Assembly (NCBI GenBank): GCA_002353585.1
Contig: DEJW01000047.1
Location: forward strand, 1-21,398
Source: Prevotellaceae bacterium UBA2738
GTDB taxonomy: Bacteria; Bacteroidota; Bacteroidia; Bacteroidales; Bacteroidaceae
DNA length: 21,398 nt
Direction of reading: 5' to 3'
A model generated the notes under the pieces. The model ran no database searches. It had not been told where the DNA came from and saw only the letters and a list, made by a program, of their open reading frames with translations. Position 1 is the stretch's first letter; each line of letters begins with the position of its first letter. A program made the translations under genes and the position numbers. Positions 1 to 7,195 of the stretch are shown here, one piece after another.

Positions 1-2310
1 GACGGCGAGGAAGAAACGGTGCTCGATTTCAACATCAGACAGGGCATGAACAAGGGCTTTATGGCAAACATCGACCTCGCCATAGGCACCCACAAACGCT
101 ATGCTGAAAGGGTTATGGGCGCATATATGAAAGATAACTCGCGACTCATGCTCTTTGGTAATGCCAACAACACTGGCGACCGCGGATTCTCAAGCGGTGG
201 TCGTGGCGGTGCTGGCGGTGGCAACGGACTGATGGCAAACAAGATGTTAGGCATCAACTACAACTACGAACTGAAAGACAAACTCAAAGCTAACTTCTCC
301 GTCAGGTGGAACCACAGCGATACCGACAATTGGCAGAAGAGTGCCACAGAGAACTTCGTATCGACCAAGGGCTCATTCTCCAACAGCATCTCGCAGCAGT
401 ATGGCAGAAGCAACAAGTGGGATATACGAGGCAAGGTGGAGTGGAAGATTGACACGCTGACCACGCTCATCGTGCGCCCCACATTCACTGGCAGCTCCAC
501 CGACTCCAGGGGCGACAGCCGCAGCTCCACCTTCAGTCGCGACCCCTTTCAGTATTCCGACGACCCGTGGAACATGGACGAGAGCACAGGAGGCGCTGAC
601 CTGTGGGTTAACAGCAAGAAGAACAACTCCCTGTCCTACGGCACTTCCAACGCCTTCAATATTCAGGCTACCCTCTCACGCAAACTGGCTGCCAACGGAA
701 GAAATGTAACCACCCAGATGCGCTACAACGTGGGTAATGCTGACACTGAAGACCTCTCCACCCAGTTTGTCAAACTCTATCAGCTTAGCGAACAGTATTA
801 CAAAAACCGTTATAACCTCACACCCACCAAGAACTGGGGGCTGCAGCTCAATGCCACCTACAGCGAACCCATAGCCAAGGCTACATTCATACAGTTTAAA
901 TACCAGTACCAGTACAGCAACAAGACCAGTGACCGTAGCACCTACGACTTCAGCGACGAGCCCGATTTCTATCGTGGCGTAACACCTGAATACCGCGACT
1001 TCGATTACTATCTCGCCCCTTACCGTCCGCTCACTGAGTCGTCACCCTATTACAGCAGTCCTCTCAGCCGCTATTCCGAGTACGACAACTACGTTCACCA
1101 GCTCGAACTCACACTCAAGCGCACTCGTCCCAAGTATAACCTCAACGTGGGCGTCATGCTCCAGCCACAGGTGTCACACCTTACTTATAAATACCTTGGC
1201 AACGATTTCGATGTGCGCCGTACAGTCACCGACTTCACGCCAACTCTCGACTTTCGCTATAAGTGGAACAAGAAGAAGACCCTCCGAGTCAACTACCGAG
1301 GCAGGTCAGCCCAGCCCACCATGACCGATATGCTGCCCATAACTGACGATACCGACCCGCTCAACATTAAGGTGGGCAACCCAGAGTTGAAGCCCTCCTT
1401 CACCAACACCATGCGCGTGCAGTATAACAACTATGTGTCAAGCCACATGCAGACCGTCATGGCATTCCTCAACTACCAGATGATACGCAACAGCGTGTCT
1501 AACAGCGTAGAATATGATGACCAAACGGGTGGAAGAACCACCAAACCCATGAACATCAACGGCGACTGGAGCATTGATGCAGCCATGATGTATAATGCTG
1601 CTGTCGATAGCGTGGGCAAGTGGAACTTCAACTCCTTCGCCAACGTCAGCTATAAGAATGATGCCAACTACACCTACCTCACTGACACTAAGCAGACCGA
1701 GAAAAACTACACTCGCACCACCAACCTCAGCGAGCGCATCGGCATAGGCTATCGTCTCGACTGGATAGAGGTGGAGCTCAACGGACAGGTGCAATACACC
1801 ATCTCAAGTAACAAGCTGCAACCCAATGCCAACCTCAACTCATGGCAGTTTCAGTATGGCACCGATATCACCCTCACTGCTCCCTGGGGCACCAGTTTCT
1901 CCACAGGCGCACACATGCAGAGCCGTCGAGGCTTTGCCGATGCAGCCATGAACACCAACGAGTTTGTGTGGAACGCCCAGATAGCCCAAAGCTGTCTCAA
2001 GAGCAAGGCACTCACCTTCTCACTGCAGTTCTATGACATACTCCACGAGAAGAGCTCCTTCAGCCGTGCCGTCTCAGCCTCACAGCGCAGCGACACATGG
2101 TATAACAGTATCAACTCCTACTGCATGCTTCACGTCATCTACCGTTTCAATGCCTTCGGCGGCAAACAATCAAGGCGAGGCAACCGTCCTGACGGAGAGT
2201 TTGGCGACCGTCCCCCTCGTGGTGAAGGTGGCATCGGTGGAGGCGAACGAGGAAACAGAGGTGGCTTCGGTGGAGGCAGCAGAGGCATGGGTGGAGGTCC
2301 CCGTTTCTAA
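1..2310 (+). CDS. Outer-membrane beta-barrel protein, TonB-receptor-like (5' partial)
   Basis: The reading frame is open from base 1, so the N-terminus (signal peptide, any carboxypeptidase-like and plug domains) lies outside the window. The visible ~769 residues are rich in alternating aromatic/polar beta-strand segments with many Tyr, Asn, Thr and Asp. This resembles the TonB-dependent-receptor-like 'outer membrane beta-barrel family' of Bacteroidetes. A late barrel segment (MLHVIYRF) would normally close the barrel, but a tail of about 50 residues very rich in Gly and Arg follows and ends in GGGPRF. A second Gly-rich patch (GGRGGAGGGNG) lies near residue 65 of the visible part. The gene ends at TAA 2308-2310, 7 bp before a terminator hairpin. 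The ligand cannot be read from sequence; no SusD partner is adjacent. Confidence is good for barrel class and low for substrate. Confidence 0.8.
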   Translation, partial: DGEEETVLDFNIRQGMNKGFMANIDLAIGTHKRYAERVMGAYMKDNSRLMLFGNANNTGDRGFSSGGRGGAGGGNGLMANKMLGINYNYELKDKLKANFSVRWNHSDTDNWQKSATENFVSTKGSFSNSISQQYGRSNKWDIRGKVEWKIDTLTTLIVRPTFTGSSTDSRGDSRSSTFSRDPFQYSDDPWNMDESTGGADLWVNSKKNNSLSYGTSNAFNIQATLSRKLAANGRNVTTQMRYNVGNADTEDLSTQFVKLYQLSEQYYKNRYNLTPTKNWGLQLNATYSEPIAKATFIQFKYQYQYSNKTSDRSTYDFSDEPDFYRGVTPEYRDFDYYLAPYRPLTESSPYYSSPLSRYSEYDNYVHQLELTLKRTRPKYNLNVGVMLQPQVSHLTYKYLGNDFDVRRTVTDFTPTLDFRYKWNKKKTLRVNYRGRSAQPTMTDMLPITDDTDPLNIKVGNPELKPSFTNTMRVQYNNYVSSHMQTVMAFLNYQMIRNSVSNSVEYDDQTGGRTTKPMNINGDWSIDAAMMYNAAVDSVGKWNFNSFANVSYKNDANYTYLTDTKQTEKNYTRTTNLSERIGIGYRLDWIEVELNGQVQYTISSNKLQPNANLNSWQFQYGTDITLTAPWGTSFSTGAHMQSRRGFADAAMNTNEFVWNAQIAQSCLKSKALTFSLQFYDILHEKSSFSRAVSASQRSDTWYNSINSYCMLHVIYRFNAFGGKQSRRGNRPDGEFGDRPPRGEGGIGGGERGNRGGFGGGSRGMGGGPRF

Positions 2311-2317
2311 GAAAAGC

Positions 2318-2348
2318 AAAGGATGGTAACAAATCGTTACCATCCTTT
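2318..2348. terminator. Bidirectional intrinsic terminator
   Basis: A perfect 13-bp stem (2318-2330 with 2336-2348) has a 5-nt loop (AAATC) and is followed by TTTTT on the plus strand. A-rich sequence on its left gives a weaker U-tract on the minus strand. It sits between the convergent barrel gene (stop at 2310) and queF (stop at 2386), so it can terminate both. Confidence 0.9.
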
Positions 2349-2385
2349 TTCAATATAGCGCACTGGGTATCAGTCTTCAGAGAAA

Positions 2386-2856
2386 CTACATGGTTTGCTT
2401 CGTTTCAAGGCGGTGGAGCGCCATCTGCTCATACTTGGTGCCTGGTCTGCCGTAGTTGGCATAGGGATAGATGGAGATGCCGCCACGGGGCAGGAACAAG
2501 CCTGTGACCTCGATGTACTTAGGGTCCATGAGACGGATGAGGTCTTTCATGATGATGTTGACGCAGTCCTCATGGAAGTCGCCGTGATTGCGGAAGGAGA
2601 AGAGGTAGAGCTTGAGACTCTTGCTCTCCACCATCTTTTGGTCAGGGATGTACATAATCTTGATTTCCGCAAAGTCGGGCTGCCCTGTGATGGGGCACAG
2701 GGAGGTGAACTCTGGGCAGTTGAACTGTACCCAGTAGTCGTTCTCAGGATGCTTATTCTGGAAGGTTTCAAGTACCTCAGGAGCGTAGTCGCTCCTGTAC
2801 TCGGTCTTCTTGCCAAGGAGCTGCAGCCCCTCTTGCTCTCTATTGTTATTCTTCAT
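2386..2856 (-). CDS. queF: NADPH-dependent 7-cyano-7-deazaguanine (preQ0) reductase QueF
   Basis: This enzyme reduces the nitrile of preQ0 to the aminomethyl group of preQ1 in cytosolic queuosine biosynthesis. The protein has 156 aa, the size of the short unimodal QueF type. The catalytic segment FTSLCPITGQPDFA is intact: Cys54 forms the thioimide and Asp61 is the proton donor. The QueF signature ESKSLKLYL (about residues 77-85) and the substrate-contacting His-Glu of NHGDFHED (residues 95-96) are present. It is the last gene of the nusB operon. The start ATG (2856-2854) lies inside a tandem 7-bp repeat that also contains the stop codon of the upstream DUF5606 gene, 3 bp away. The first ~10 residues (MKNNNREQEG) come partly from that repeat and look non-conserved, so a slightly later functional N-terminus would not be surprising. 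Confidence 0.95.
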   Translation of the reverse strand: MKNNNREQEGLQLLGKKTEYRSDYAPEVLETFQNKHPENDYWVQFNCPEFTSLCPITGQPDFAEIKIMYIPDQKMVESKSLKLYLFSFRNHGDFHEDCVNIIMKDLIRLMDPKYIEVTGLFLPRGGISIYPYANYGRPGTKYEQMALHRLETKQTM

Positions 2857-2875
2857 TCTTCACTCTTCATTCCCC
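2848..2875. repeat. Tandem 7-bp repeat at the DUF5606/queF junction
   Basis: Four consecutive 7-mers read on the plus strand: ATTCTTC, ATTCTTC, ACTCTTC, ATTCCCC. On the coding strand the array supplies the TGA stop of the DUF5606 gene and the ATG of queF. Confidence 0.8.
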
Positions 2876-3303
2876 TCTCTGTCCTCGACGTTGTCGCCGT
2901 TGGTAGGTTTGAGGTCTTCTTCGAAGTTGATGCCTGCCTCGATGAGGATGTTATACCACTGGATGAGTTTCTTGATGTCGGAGGTATGCACGCGGTCACG
3001 GTCGAAGGTTGGCACGAACTTGGCGAAGTAATCGTTGAGTTCTTTGCCGCTTGCCTTCTTGTAGTCGATGCTTGCCTTTTTGCCTCCCTCCAGTTCGCGC
3101 TGTGCTATGAGGATATTGCCTAAAGGCATGTCTTCGTCGTCGGTGTACATGGCGATGTCAGCGAGTGAGGTCACTCTGTCGCTGGCGAAGGCTGGCATAC
3201 GCTTGTGGTCGAGTAGGTTTTCTACTATCAATGAACCCTTGCCACGTGATACGAGTTCATAGAGTCCAGGTTTGCCTGAAATGGCGAGAATTGTCTTGCT
3301 CAT
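2860..3303 (-). CDS. DUF5606 domain-containing protein
   Basis: A 147-aa soluble protein beginning MSKTILAISGKPGLYELV, followed by a conserved region with DHKRMPAFASDRVTSL and a segment near residues 95-125 (ELNDYFAKFVPTFDRDRV). I recognise this as the small conserved Bacteroidetes family DUF5606, whose biochemical function I do not know. The C-terminus is acidic (DNVEDREGNEE) and its last codons and stop fall within a degenerate 7-bp repeat. It lies between coaE and queF in the nusB operon, 46 bp after coaE and 3 bp before queF. The start is ATG 3303-3301, directly after another heptamer array. No catalytic motif is visible; conservation in this operon suggests a housekeeping role, which is inference only. 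Confidence 0.85.
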   Translation of the reverse strand: MSKTILAISGKPGLYELVSRGKGSLIVENLLDHKRMPAFASDRVTSLADIAMYTDDEDMPLGNILIAQRELEGGKKASIDYKKASGKELNDYFAKFVPTFDRDRVHTSDIKKLIQWYNILIEAGINFEEDLKPTNGDNVEDREGNEE

Positions 3304-3304
3304 A

Positions 3305-3368
3305 TTTAAAGTTTATGGTTTAAAGTTTAACGGTTAAAGAGTTCAACTTTCAATCTTCAATTTTAATT
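3305..3368. repeat. Degenerate tandem 7-bp repeat between coaE and DUF5606
   Basis: The spacer can be cut into 7-mers: TTTAAAG, TTTATGG, TTTAAAG, TTTAACG, GTTAAAG, an 8-mer AGTTCAAC, then TTTCAAT, CTTCAAT, TTTAATT. The array runs into coaE, whose stop codon (3352-3350) and final codons are formed by it. No hairpin terminator or promoter is apparent inside. Confidence 0.75.
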
Positions 3369-3916
3369 ATTTTAAGTATTTCGTCCACTTGCTTGTTGAG
3401 GTCGGTCTTGCCGTCGTTGACAATCACGTAGTCGGCTCGCTGTGCCACCTCCTGCTGGTTGGTCTGTCCGTCAACCCACTGAGCGGCTCGGTCGTAAGGT
3501 ATGCTGTCGCGCTGCATGATGCGCTGTATGCGCACCTCGCGTGGTGCTGTTACGGCTATCACCTTATCGACGAAGTGTTCGAGGTGTGCCTCGTAGATGA
3601 TGGCGCACTCCATCCACTGCATGCCAGAACGAAGGAAGTCGTCCATCACGGCTGGGTGCACGATACTGTTGATAGCCTGCTTGTTAGCCTCTGATGCCAA
3701 GAGAAACTTGGTGACGGCTGCTGTGTTATACACCCCATCGATGTAGGTGTCAGGGCCTATCAGACTGACGAGCTGGTCGTGGATAGCTTGTGAGGTGTTG
3801 ATGATGTGGCGTGCCTGCTTGTCAGTGTCGTAGATGGCGATGCCTCGCTCGTTGAGCAGTCGACAGACGTATGACTTACCTGCTCCTATGCCTCCTGTGA
3901 TGCAATATCTGTTCAT
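3350..3916 (-). CDS. coaE: Dephospho-CoA kinase
   Basis: This enzyme phosphorylates the 3'-OH of dephospho-CoA, the last step of coenzyme A synthesis. It has 188 aa, typical for the family. The P-loop GGIGAGKS covers residues 8-15, followed by the nucleotide-kinase-fold segment IAIYDTDKQAR with the substrate-contacting Asp. A later VTAPREVRIQRIMQRD segment matches the lid region of CoaE proteins. It starts 3 bp after the stop of the YbbR-like gene, so the two are probably translationally coupled. The C-terminus (LKIIKIED) runs into a heptamer-repeat spacer that supplies the stop codon. Its place in a nusB-yajC-ybbR-coaE order agrees with other Bacteroidales as I recall them. Confidence 0.95.
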   Translation of the reverse strand: MNRYCITGGIGAGKSYVCRLLNERGIAIYDTDKQARHIINTSQAIHDQLVSLIGPDTYIDGVYNTAAVTKFLLASEANKQAINSIVHPAVMDDFLRSGMQWMECAIIYEAHLEHFVDKVIAVTAPREVRIQRIMQRDSIPYDRAAQWVDGQTNQQEVAQRADYVIVNDGKTDLNKQVDEILKIIKIED

Positions 3917-3919
3917 GGC

Positions 3920-4903
3920 TCAGGGGGTTTCGAGTATATAGTCCACCTTATTATCTTTTATGGTGGCGCGCACTATGCCACGAGGCTGCACCATGATTTT
4001 TACCTTGAGTTTCTCGTTGGGATTGGCTGAGATGTCGTTATAGTCAGCCACCACGCTGAAGAGCTCGGGCTTAACCTGTGATATGCGAGCCACTGCTGCA
4101 GTCACCTTAATATCAACGCGCGCAGGGAAGGTCTTGAGTGCTATTCCTTCAGGCACGTTGACGGGACGGATGGGGGCGTTGATGATTACCTCGGTGAGCT
4201 GTTCGGCTATGAGACTCATAGAGACGGTTGAGGGCTCAATCCTGGCACCTGTGATTTTCTGTGTTCCCACGCTGTGTGTGGATGATTCCTTGATGCCAGT
4301 GAGGTTGAGTGGTGTGGTGTAAACCACGTTGATGGTGTCGAGAGCATCAGTAGAGGCATATACCGTGACGCTATCTGGGGTGAATACTGTACGCGTGATG
4401 AAGTAGTTGGTGGCTGGCATCACCTGTCCGTAGATGGCTATGGGCACCTTCTTCATGGCACCATAGTTGTAGTAGAAGTCCCAGCGGTCAGACTTGACTG
4501 AGGTGATAGAGGTGGTCTGCATGGTGCGCGACTTCATTATCTTCTGTATGTCAGCAGCTGATATGCTTCCCTTGCCACCTGCCTTGGCATATTGTGCGAA
4601 GCGCAGGTGTATGGGGCGCAGCACGTCGTTGATGGCAAACTCCATGAGGTTGAATCCCTTATCGCGAAAGGTGACCTTGATGGTGTCAGGCAAGGGTTCG
4701 GTAATCACTATGTTGTGTGGGATGTCAGTTATTTCAATCTTTACGGGGTATTCCCTCTCATAGGTGTCGTTGAGCGTGGAGAGAAACCAGAAGGTGGCAC
4801 TGACAGCGAGGAAGGATAGAAATATGAGAAACTCCTTACTCGAAAACTCGGGCAAGGAATTTCTCAGATCTTTATATGTCTTGCTTATCTGCAAAGTATC
4901 CAC
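3920..4903 (-). CDS. YbbR-like domain protein (CdaR-like)
   Basis: A 327-aa membrane-anchored protein with one N-terminal transmembrane helix (about residues 25-43, FLIFLSFLAVSATFWFL). Repeated beta-rich YbbR-type segments follow, for example VKIEITDIPHNI, VPIAIYGQVMPATNYFI and APIRPVNVPEGIALKTFPARVDI. In Firmicutes the YbbR protein CdaR regulates the diadenylate cyclase CdaA; no cyclase gene is in this window, so that role cannot be transferred. The start is GTG at 4903-4901: an in-frame stop lies 6 codons upstream and no ATG precedes the membrane helix. The gene begins 10 bp after yajC and ends 3 bp before coaE, an operon arrangement. Most of the protein should lie outside the cytoplasm. 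Confidence 0.85.
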   Translation of the reverse strand: MDTLQISKTYKDLRNSLPEFSSKEFLIFLSFLAVSATFWFLSTLNDTYEREYPVKIEITDIPHNIVITEPLPDTIKVTFRDKGFNLMEFAINDVLRPIHLRFAQYAKAGGKGSISAADIQKIMKSRTMQTTSITSVKSDRWDFYYNYGAMKKVPIAIYGQVMPATNYFITRTVFTPDSVTVYASTDALDTINVVYTTPLNLTGIKESSTHSVGTQKITGARIEPSTVSMSLIAEQLTEVIINAPIRPVNVPEGIALKTFPARVDIKVTAAVARISQVKPELFSVVADYNDISANPNEKLKVKIMVQPRGIVRATIKDNKVDYILETP

Positions 4904-4913
4904 GATGAGAGGG

Positions 4914-5228
4914 TTATTTCATCTGTTGACTGGCAGCATCGGCAAATACGTAGCCGCGGTCGATGGTGATGGTAACACCTTTGGCTATCTCAACATCGAG
5001 GGAGTTCTGCTCCAGGTTGATATGCTTCACGGTGCCATATACACCACTGGCTGTAACCACCTTAGTGCCCTCGGTGATGGAGTTCTGGAAGTTCTTGATT
5101 TCCTTCTGCTTCTTCTGCTGAGGACGAATCATGAAGAAATACATGATGGCAAAGATAGCCACCATCATAATAATCATAGAATAGCCGCCACCAGCAGCGC
5201 CTTGTGCGGCAAGAATAATGTTTGTCAT
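4914..5228 (-). CDS. yajC: Preprotein translocase subunit YajC
   Basis: A 104-aa protein with one transmembrane helix near the N-terminus (about residues 16-36, MIIMMVAIFAIMYFFMI). This is followed by the YajC hallmark RPQQKKQKE and a small beta domain (GTKVVTASGVYGTVKHI). YajC associates with the SecDF accessory complex of the Sec translocon in the inner membrane. The short Ala/Gly-rich N-terminus (LAAQGAAGGG) precedes the helix. The gene lies 24 bp downstream of nusB and 10 bp upstream of the YbbR-like gene. Confidence 0.95.
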   Translation of the reverse strand: MTNIILAAQGAAGGGYSMIIMMVAIFAIMYFFMIRPQQKKQKEIKNFQNSITEGTKVVTASGVYGTVKHINLEQNSLDVEIAKGVTITIDRGYVFADAASQQMK

Positions 5229-5252
5229 TGTTTTTGCTTGTTATTTTTAGTA

Positions 5253-6206
5253 TTACTTTTTATTTTTCACTTTCTTCTCGGGCATGGTCTTGAGCAGGAT
5301 GCCCTTGTCAATGAGGTGACGCGCTATGGCGTCGAGCATACCATTGATATATCCACCTGAGCGTGAGGTGGAGTAGAGTTTGGCAAGGCTTACATACTCG
5401 TTAATGGTAACGTTGACGGGGATGTTGGGGAAGGTCATCATCTCGGCTATGGCGAGCTGCATAATCACCACATCCATGTAGGCAAGACGTGAGAAATCCC
5501 AGTTGCGGCTTGCCTCTGTCATATAACGCTGATACTGGTCGGCATTGACTATGGTGGCATGGAACAGCTTCTGGGCATATTCCTTATCCTCCTCGTCAGT
5601 GTATTCAGGCAACAGTTCCTGACTGTCGCCATTGGCAGGGTCGAAGCGCTTGATGGTCTTCAAGACGAATGTGTCAACCACCTCCTTGTCGTCGTTCCAG
5701 TAGATGGAATCCTCTTCAAGGGTGAGAGAGAGGTCGTCATTGTTCTGTATGAACAGTTTGTAAAGTTTGCGCCACACCTCGCGATGGGTTTCGTAGTCAT
5801 CGTCTGAGGAAGCGATAAACTCCTGATAGGTCTCGCTCTGCTCCATCTGCAGGTAGAGATTCTTAACAAACTCAGCCTTGTCGTCCCACAAGTTCTTCTG
5901 GTCCTCAACAAACTCTTTGAGTTGCTTATTTTCCTCAAGCTGCACTGCAAACTTGTTGAAGGCGAAGCGTGCCGACGGACCTGTGAAGCCCTCGCGCTCA
6001 GCTTTAGCCGAGGCGATGTCGTAGTGCTTGCGCGCCATACGTGTAACGGCGACGATGAGCAACAGTAGGGTGTTGTATAGATGATAAGCCTTGGTGAGAG
6101 AGAACATCAGTTCCTTCTCAGCATTATCCAAGTTATGGTTTCCGTTCTGGAAGTAGGCATAGGTTAACTGAACTGCCTTGATTCGTATAAGTTCTCTGTT
6201 AATCAT
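5253..6206 (-). CDS. nusB: Transcription antitermination factor NusB (long Bacteroidetes form)
   Basis: NusB with NusE (S10) binds boxA RNA and supports rRNA antitermination. The protein has 317 aa, roughly twice E. coli NusB. The C-terminal part holds the recognisable NusB fold: DFSRLAYMDVVIMQLAIAEMM, PVNVTINEYVSLAKLYST, then GGYINGMLDAIARHL. The N-terminal ~180 residues are a Bacteroidetes-type charged helical extension starting MINRELIRIKAVQLTYAYFQ. A good Shine-Dalgarno (AAGGAGAG) lies about 8 nt before the ATG at 6206-6204. It is the first gene of a six-gene operon driven by the promoter at 6268-6298, leaving a leader of roughly 55 nt. The very basic C-terminus (EKKVKNKK) ends in an AT-rich spacer. 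Confidence 0.93.
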   Translation of the reverse strand: MINRELIRIKAVQLTYAYFQNGNHNLDNAEKELMFSLTKAYHLYNTLLLLIVAVTRMARKHYDIASAKAEREGFTGPSARFAFNKFAVQLEENKQLKEFVEDQKNLWDDKAEFVKNLYLQMEQSETYQEFIASSDDDYETHREVWRKLYKLFIQNNDDLSLTLEEDSIYWNDDKEVVDTFVLKTIKRFDPANGDSQELLPEYTDEEDKEYAQKLFHATIVNADQYQRYMTEASRNWDFSRLAYMDVVIMQLAIAEMMTFPNIPVNVTINEYVSLAKLYSTSRSGGYINGMLDAIARHLIDKGILLKTMPEKKVKNKK

Positions 6207-6267
6207 AAAATGTCTCTCCTTAAGATCGCTGTGTTATAGTATGTTTATAGTTGATGCAATATCGCCA

Positions 6268-6298
6268 CAAAGTTAATACATTTATATATAATGACAAA
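6268..6298 (-). promoter_or_regulatory. Promoter of the nusB-queF operon
   Basis: On the minus strand, -33 TTTG (6298-6295), 19 bp, then -7 TAACTTTG (6275-6268): an exact match to the Bacteroidetes vegetative promoter. It is back to back with the rplY promoter. Confidence 0.85.
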
Positions 6299-6336
6299 AA
6301 AATGCCTATGGATTTTATGTTTTTTTTACAGTTTTA

Positions 6337-6368
6337 TTTGCCTACGTCAAAAATAATTAGTACCTTTG
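6337..6368 (+). promoter_or_regulatory. Promoter of rplY (ctc)
   Basis: -33 TTTG (6337-6340), 20 bp, -7 TACCTTTG (6361-6368), an exact consensus match. It precedes a ~120-nt leader. Confidence 0.88.
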
Positions 6369-6374
6369 CACCCG

Positions 6375-6493
6375 CAAAATCGCAAAGCGCGTTTGGGGCG
6401 ACGCTTTCAGTGATGAAATAAAGTCGGTCCCCTTGTGTGATGGCAGATTAAGCATAAAATCAATCAAAAAACTTAATTTAGAGTAACACAATT
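6375..6493 (+). promoter_or_regulatory. Structured 5' leader of rplY, candidate ribosomal-protein leader
   Basis: About 120 nt separate the predicted transcription start from the rplY ATG. It contains a 6-bp stem (AAAGCG 6384-6389 with CGCTTT 6402-6407) closing a 12-nt loop that holds GGGG (6395-6398). CCCC at 6429-6432 could pair with that loop as a pseudoknot. An A/T-rich unstructured stretch leads to the start codon. Autoregulation by L25 is inference from position and structure only. Confidence 0.4.
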
Positions 6494-7096
6494 ATGTTAG
6501 AAATTTCACTTAAGGGTCAGAAGCGTGCTGACCTCGGTAAGAAGGCTTCTAAGGAAGCTCGTAAGCAGGGTCTTATCCCTTGTAACATCTATGGTGAGAA
6601 GAAGGACGAGAATGGTCTGCCAGTAGCAGTTTCATTCGTTATTCCATTCACCGAGTTGCGTAAGGCTATCTACACTCCTAACGTGTATGTTATCAACCTG
6701 GAGCTCGACGGTGAGAAGAAACTCGCTATCATGAAGGAGATACAGTTCCACCCAGTGACAGACGCTCCTCTGCACGTTGATTTCTTTGAAATCACTCCTG
6801 AGAAGCCAATCACTGTAGGAATCCCAGTTAACCTCGTGGGTCTGGCTGCTGGTGTGCGCCTTGGTGGTCGCATGTCACTCTCTATCCGTCAGATTAAGGT
6901 TACTGCTCCTTACACTCGCATACCTGAGAAGCTTGACGTTGACGTTACCGCACTCGAGATTGGTAAGTCTATCAAGGTCGGTTCACTCTCATACGAAGGA
7001 CTGGAGTTTGCTACACCTGCTGAGGTTATCGTATGTTCTGTTAAGATGACACGTGCAGCTCAGGCTGCAGCAGCTGCTGCTGCTGAGGAGGCTTAA
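6494..7096 (+). CDS. rplY: 50S ribosomal protein L25 / general stress protein Ctc
   Basis: L25 binds 5S rRNA in the large ribosomal subunit. The 200-aa length marks the long CTC form. The N-terminal L25 domain (about residues 1-92) begins LEISLKGQKRADLGKKASKEAR and contains IPCNIYGEKK and the DAPLHVDFFEI segment. The C-terminal TL5/CTC-type domain (about residues 100-185) contains IPVNLVGLAAGVRLGG. The protein ends in an Ala-rich acidic tail (AAQAAAAAAAEEA). The ATG at 6494 follows an A/T-rich leader with no strong Shine-Dalgarno, usual for this phylum. A terminator follows at 7127-7158, so expression of the downstream pth probably depends on readthrough. Confidence 0.95.
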   Translation: MLEISLKGQKRADLGKKASKEARKQGLIPCNIYGEKKDENGLPVAVSFVIPFTELRKAIYTPNVYVINLELDGEKKLAIMKEIQFHPVTDAPLHVDFFEITPEKPITVGIPVNLVGLAAGVRLGGRMSLSIRQIKVTAPYTRIPEKLDVDVTALEIGKSIKVGSLSYEGLEFATPAEVIVCSVKMTRAAQAAAAAAAEEA

Positions 7097-7126
7097 AATC
7101 TTCTCGTCACGTTCACTAATACATAA

Positions 7127-7158
7127 GGCATCCTTGGCAACAAGGGTGTCTTTTTTTT
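7127..7158 (+). terminator. Intrinsic terminator after rplY
   Basis: A 10-bp stem (7127-7136 with 7141-7150, two G-U pairs) has a GCAA tetraloop and is followed by eight T. It lies only 30 bp before pth and no promoter is visible in between, so it may act as a partial terminator that lowers pth relative to rplY. Confidence 0.88.
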
Positions 7159-7160
7159 AG

Positions 7161-7195
7161 TTGAAGATTGAAAATTGATAGTTGAAAGTTGGAAA
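7161..7195. repeat. Tandem 7-bp repeat spanning the pth start codon
   Basis: Five consecutive 7-mers: TTGAAGA, TTGAAAA, TTGATAG, TTGAAAG, TTGGAAA. The first three bases of the fifth unit are the TTG start codon of pth. Confidence 0.8.

Noticed and set aside
2395..3123. Long plus-strand frame of 242 codons over queF and DUF5606
   Set aside because: It is antisense to two recognisable genes and its product resembles no family; open only through codon bias.
5229..5252. A sixth heptamer-repeat spacer between nusB and yajC
   Set aside because: It is T-rich and vaguely periodic, but no two adjacent 7-mers match well enough.
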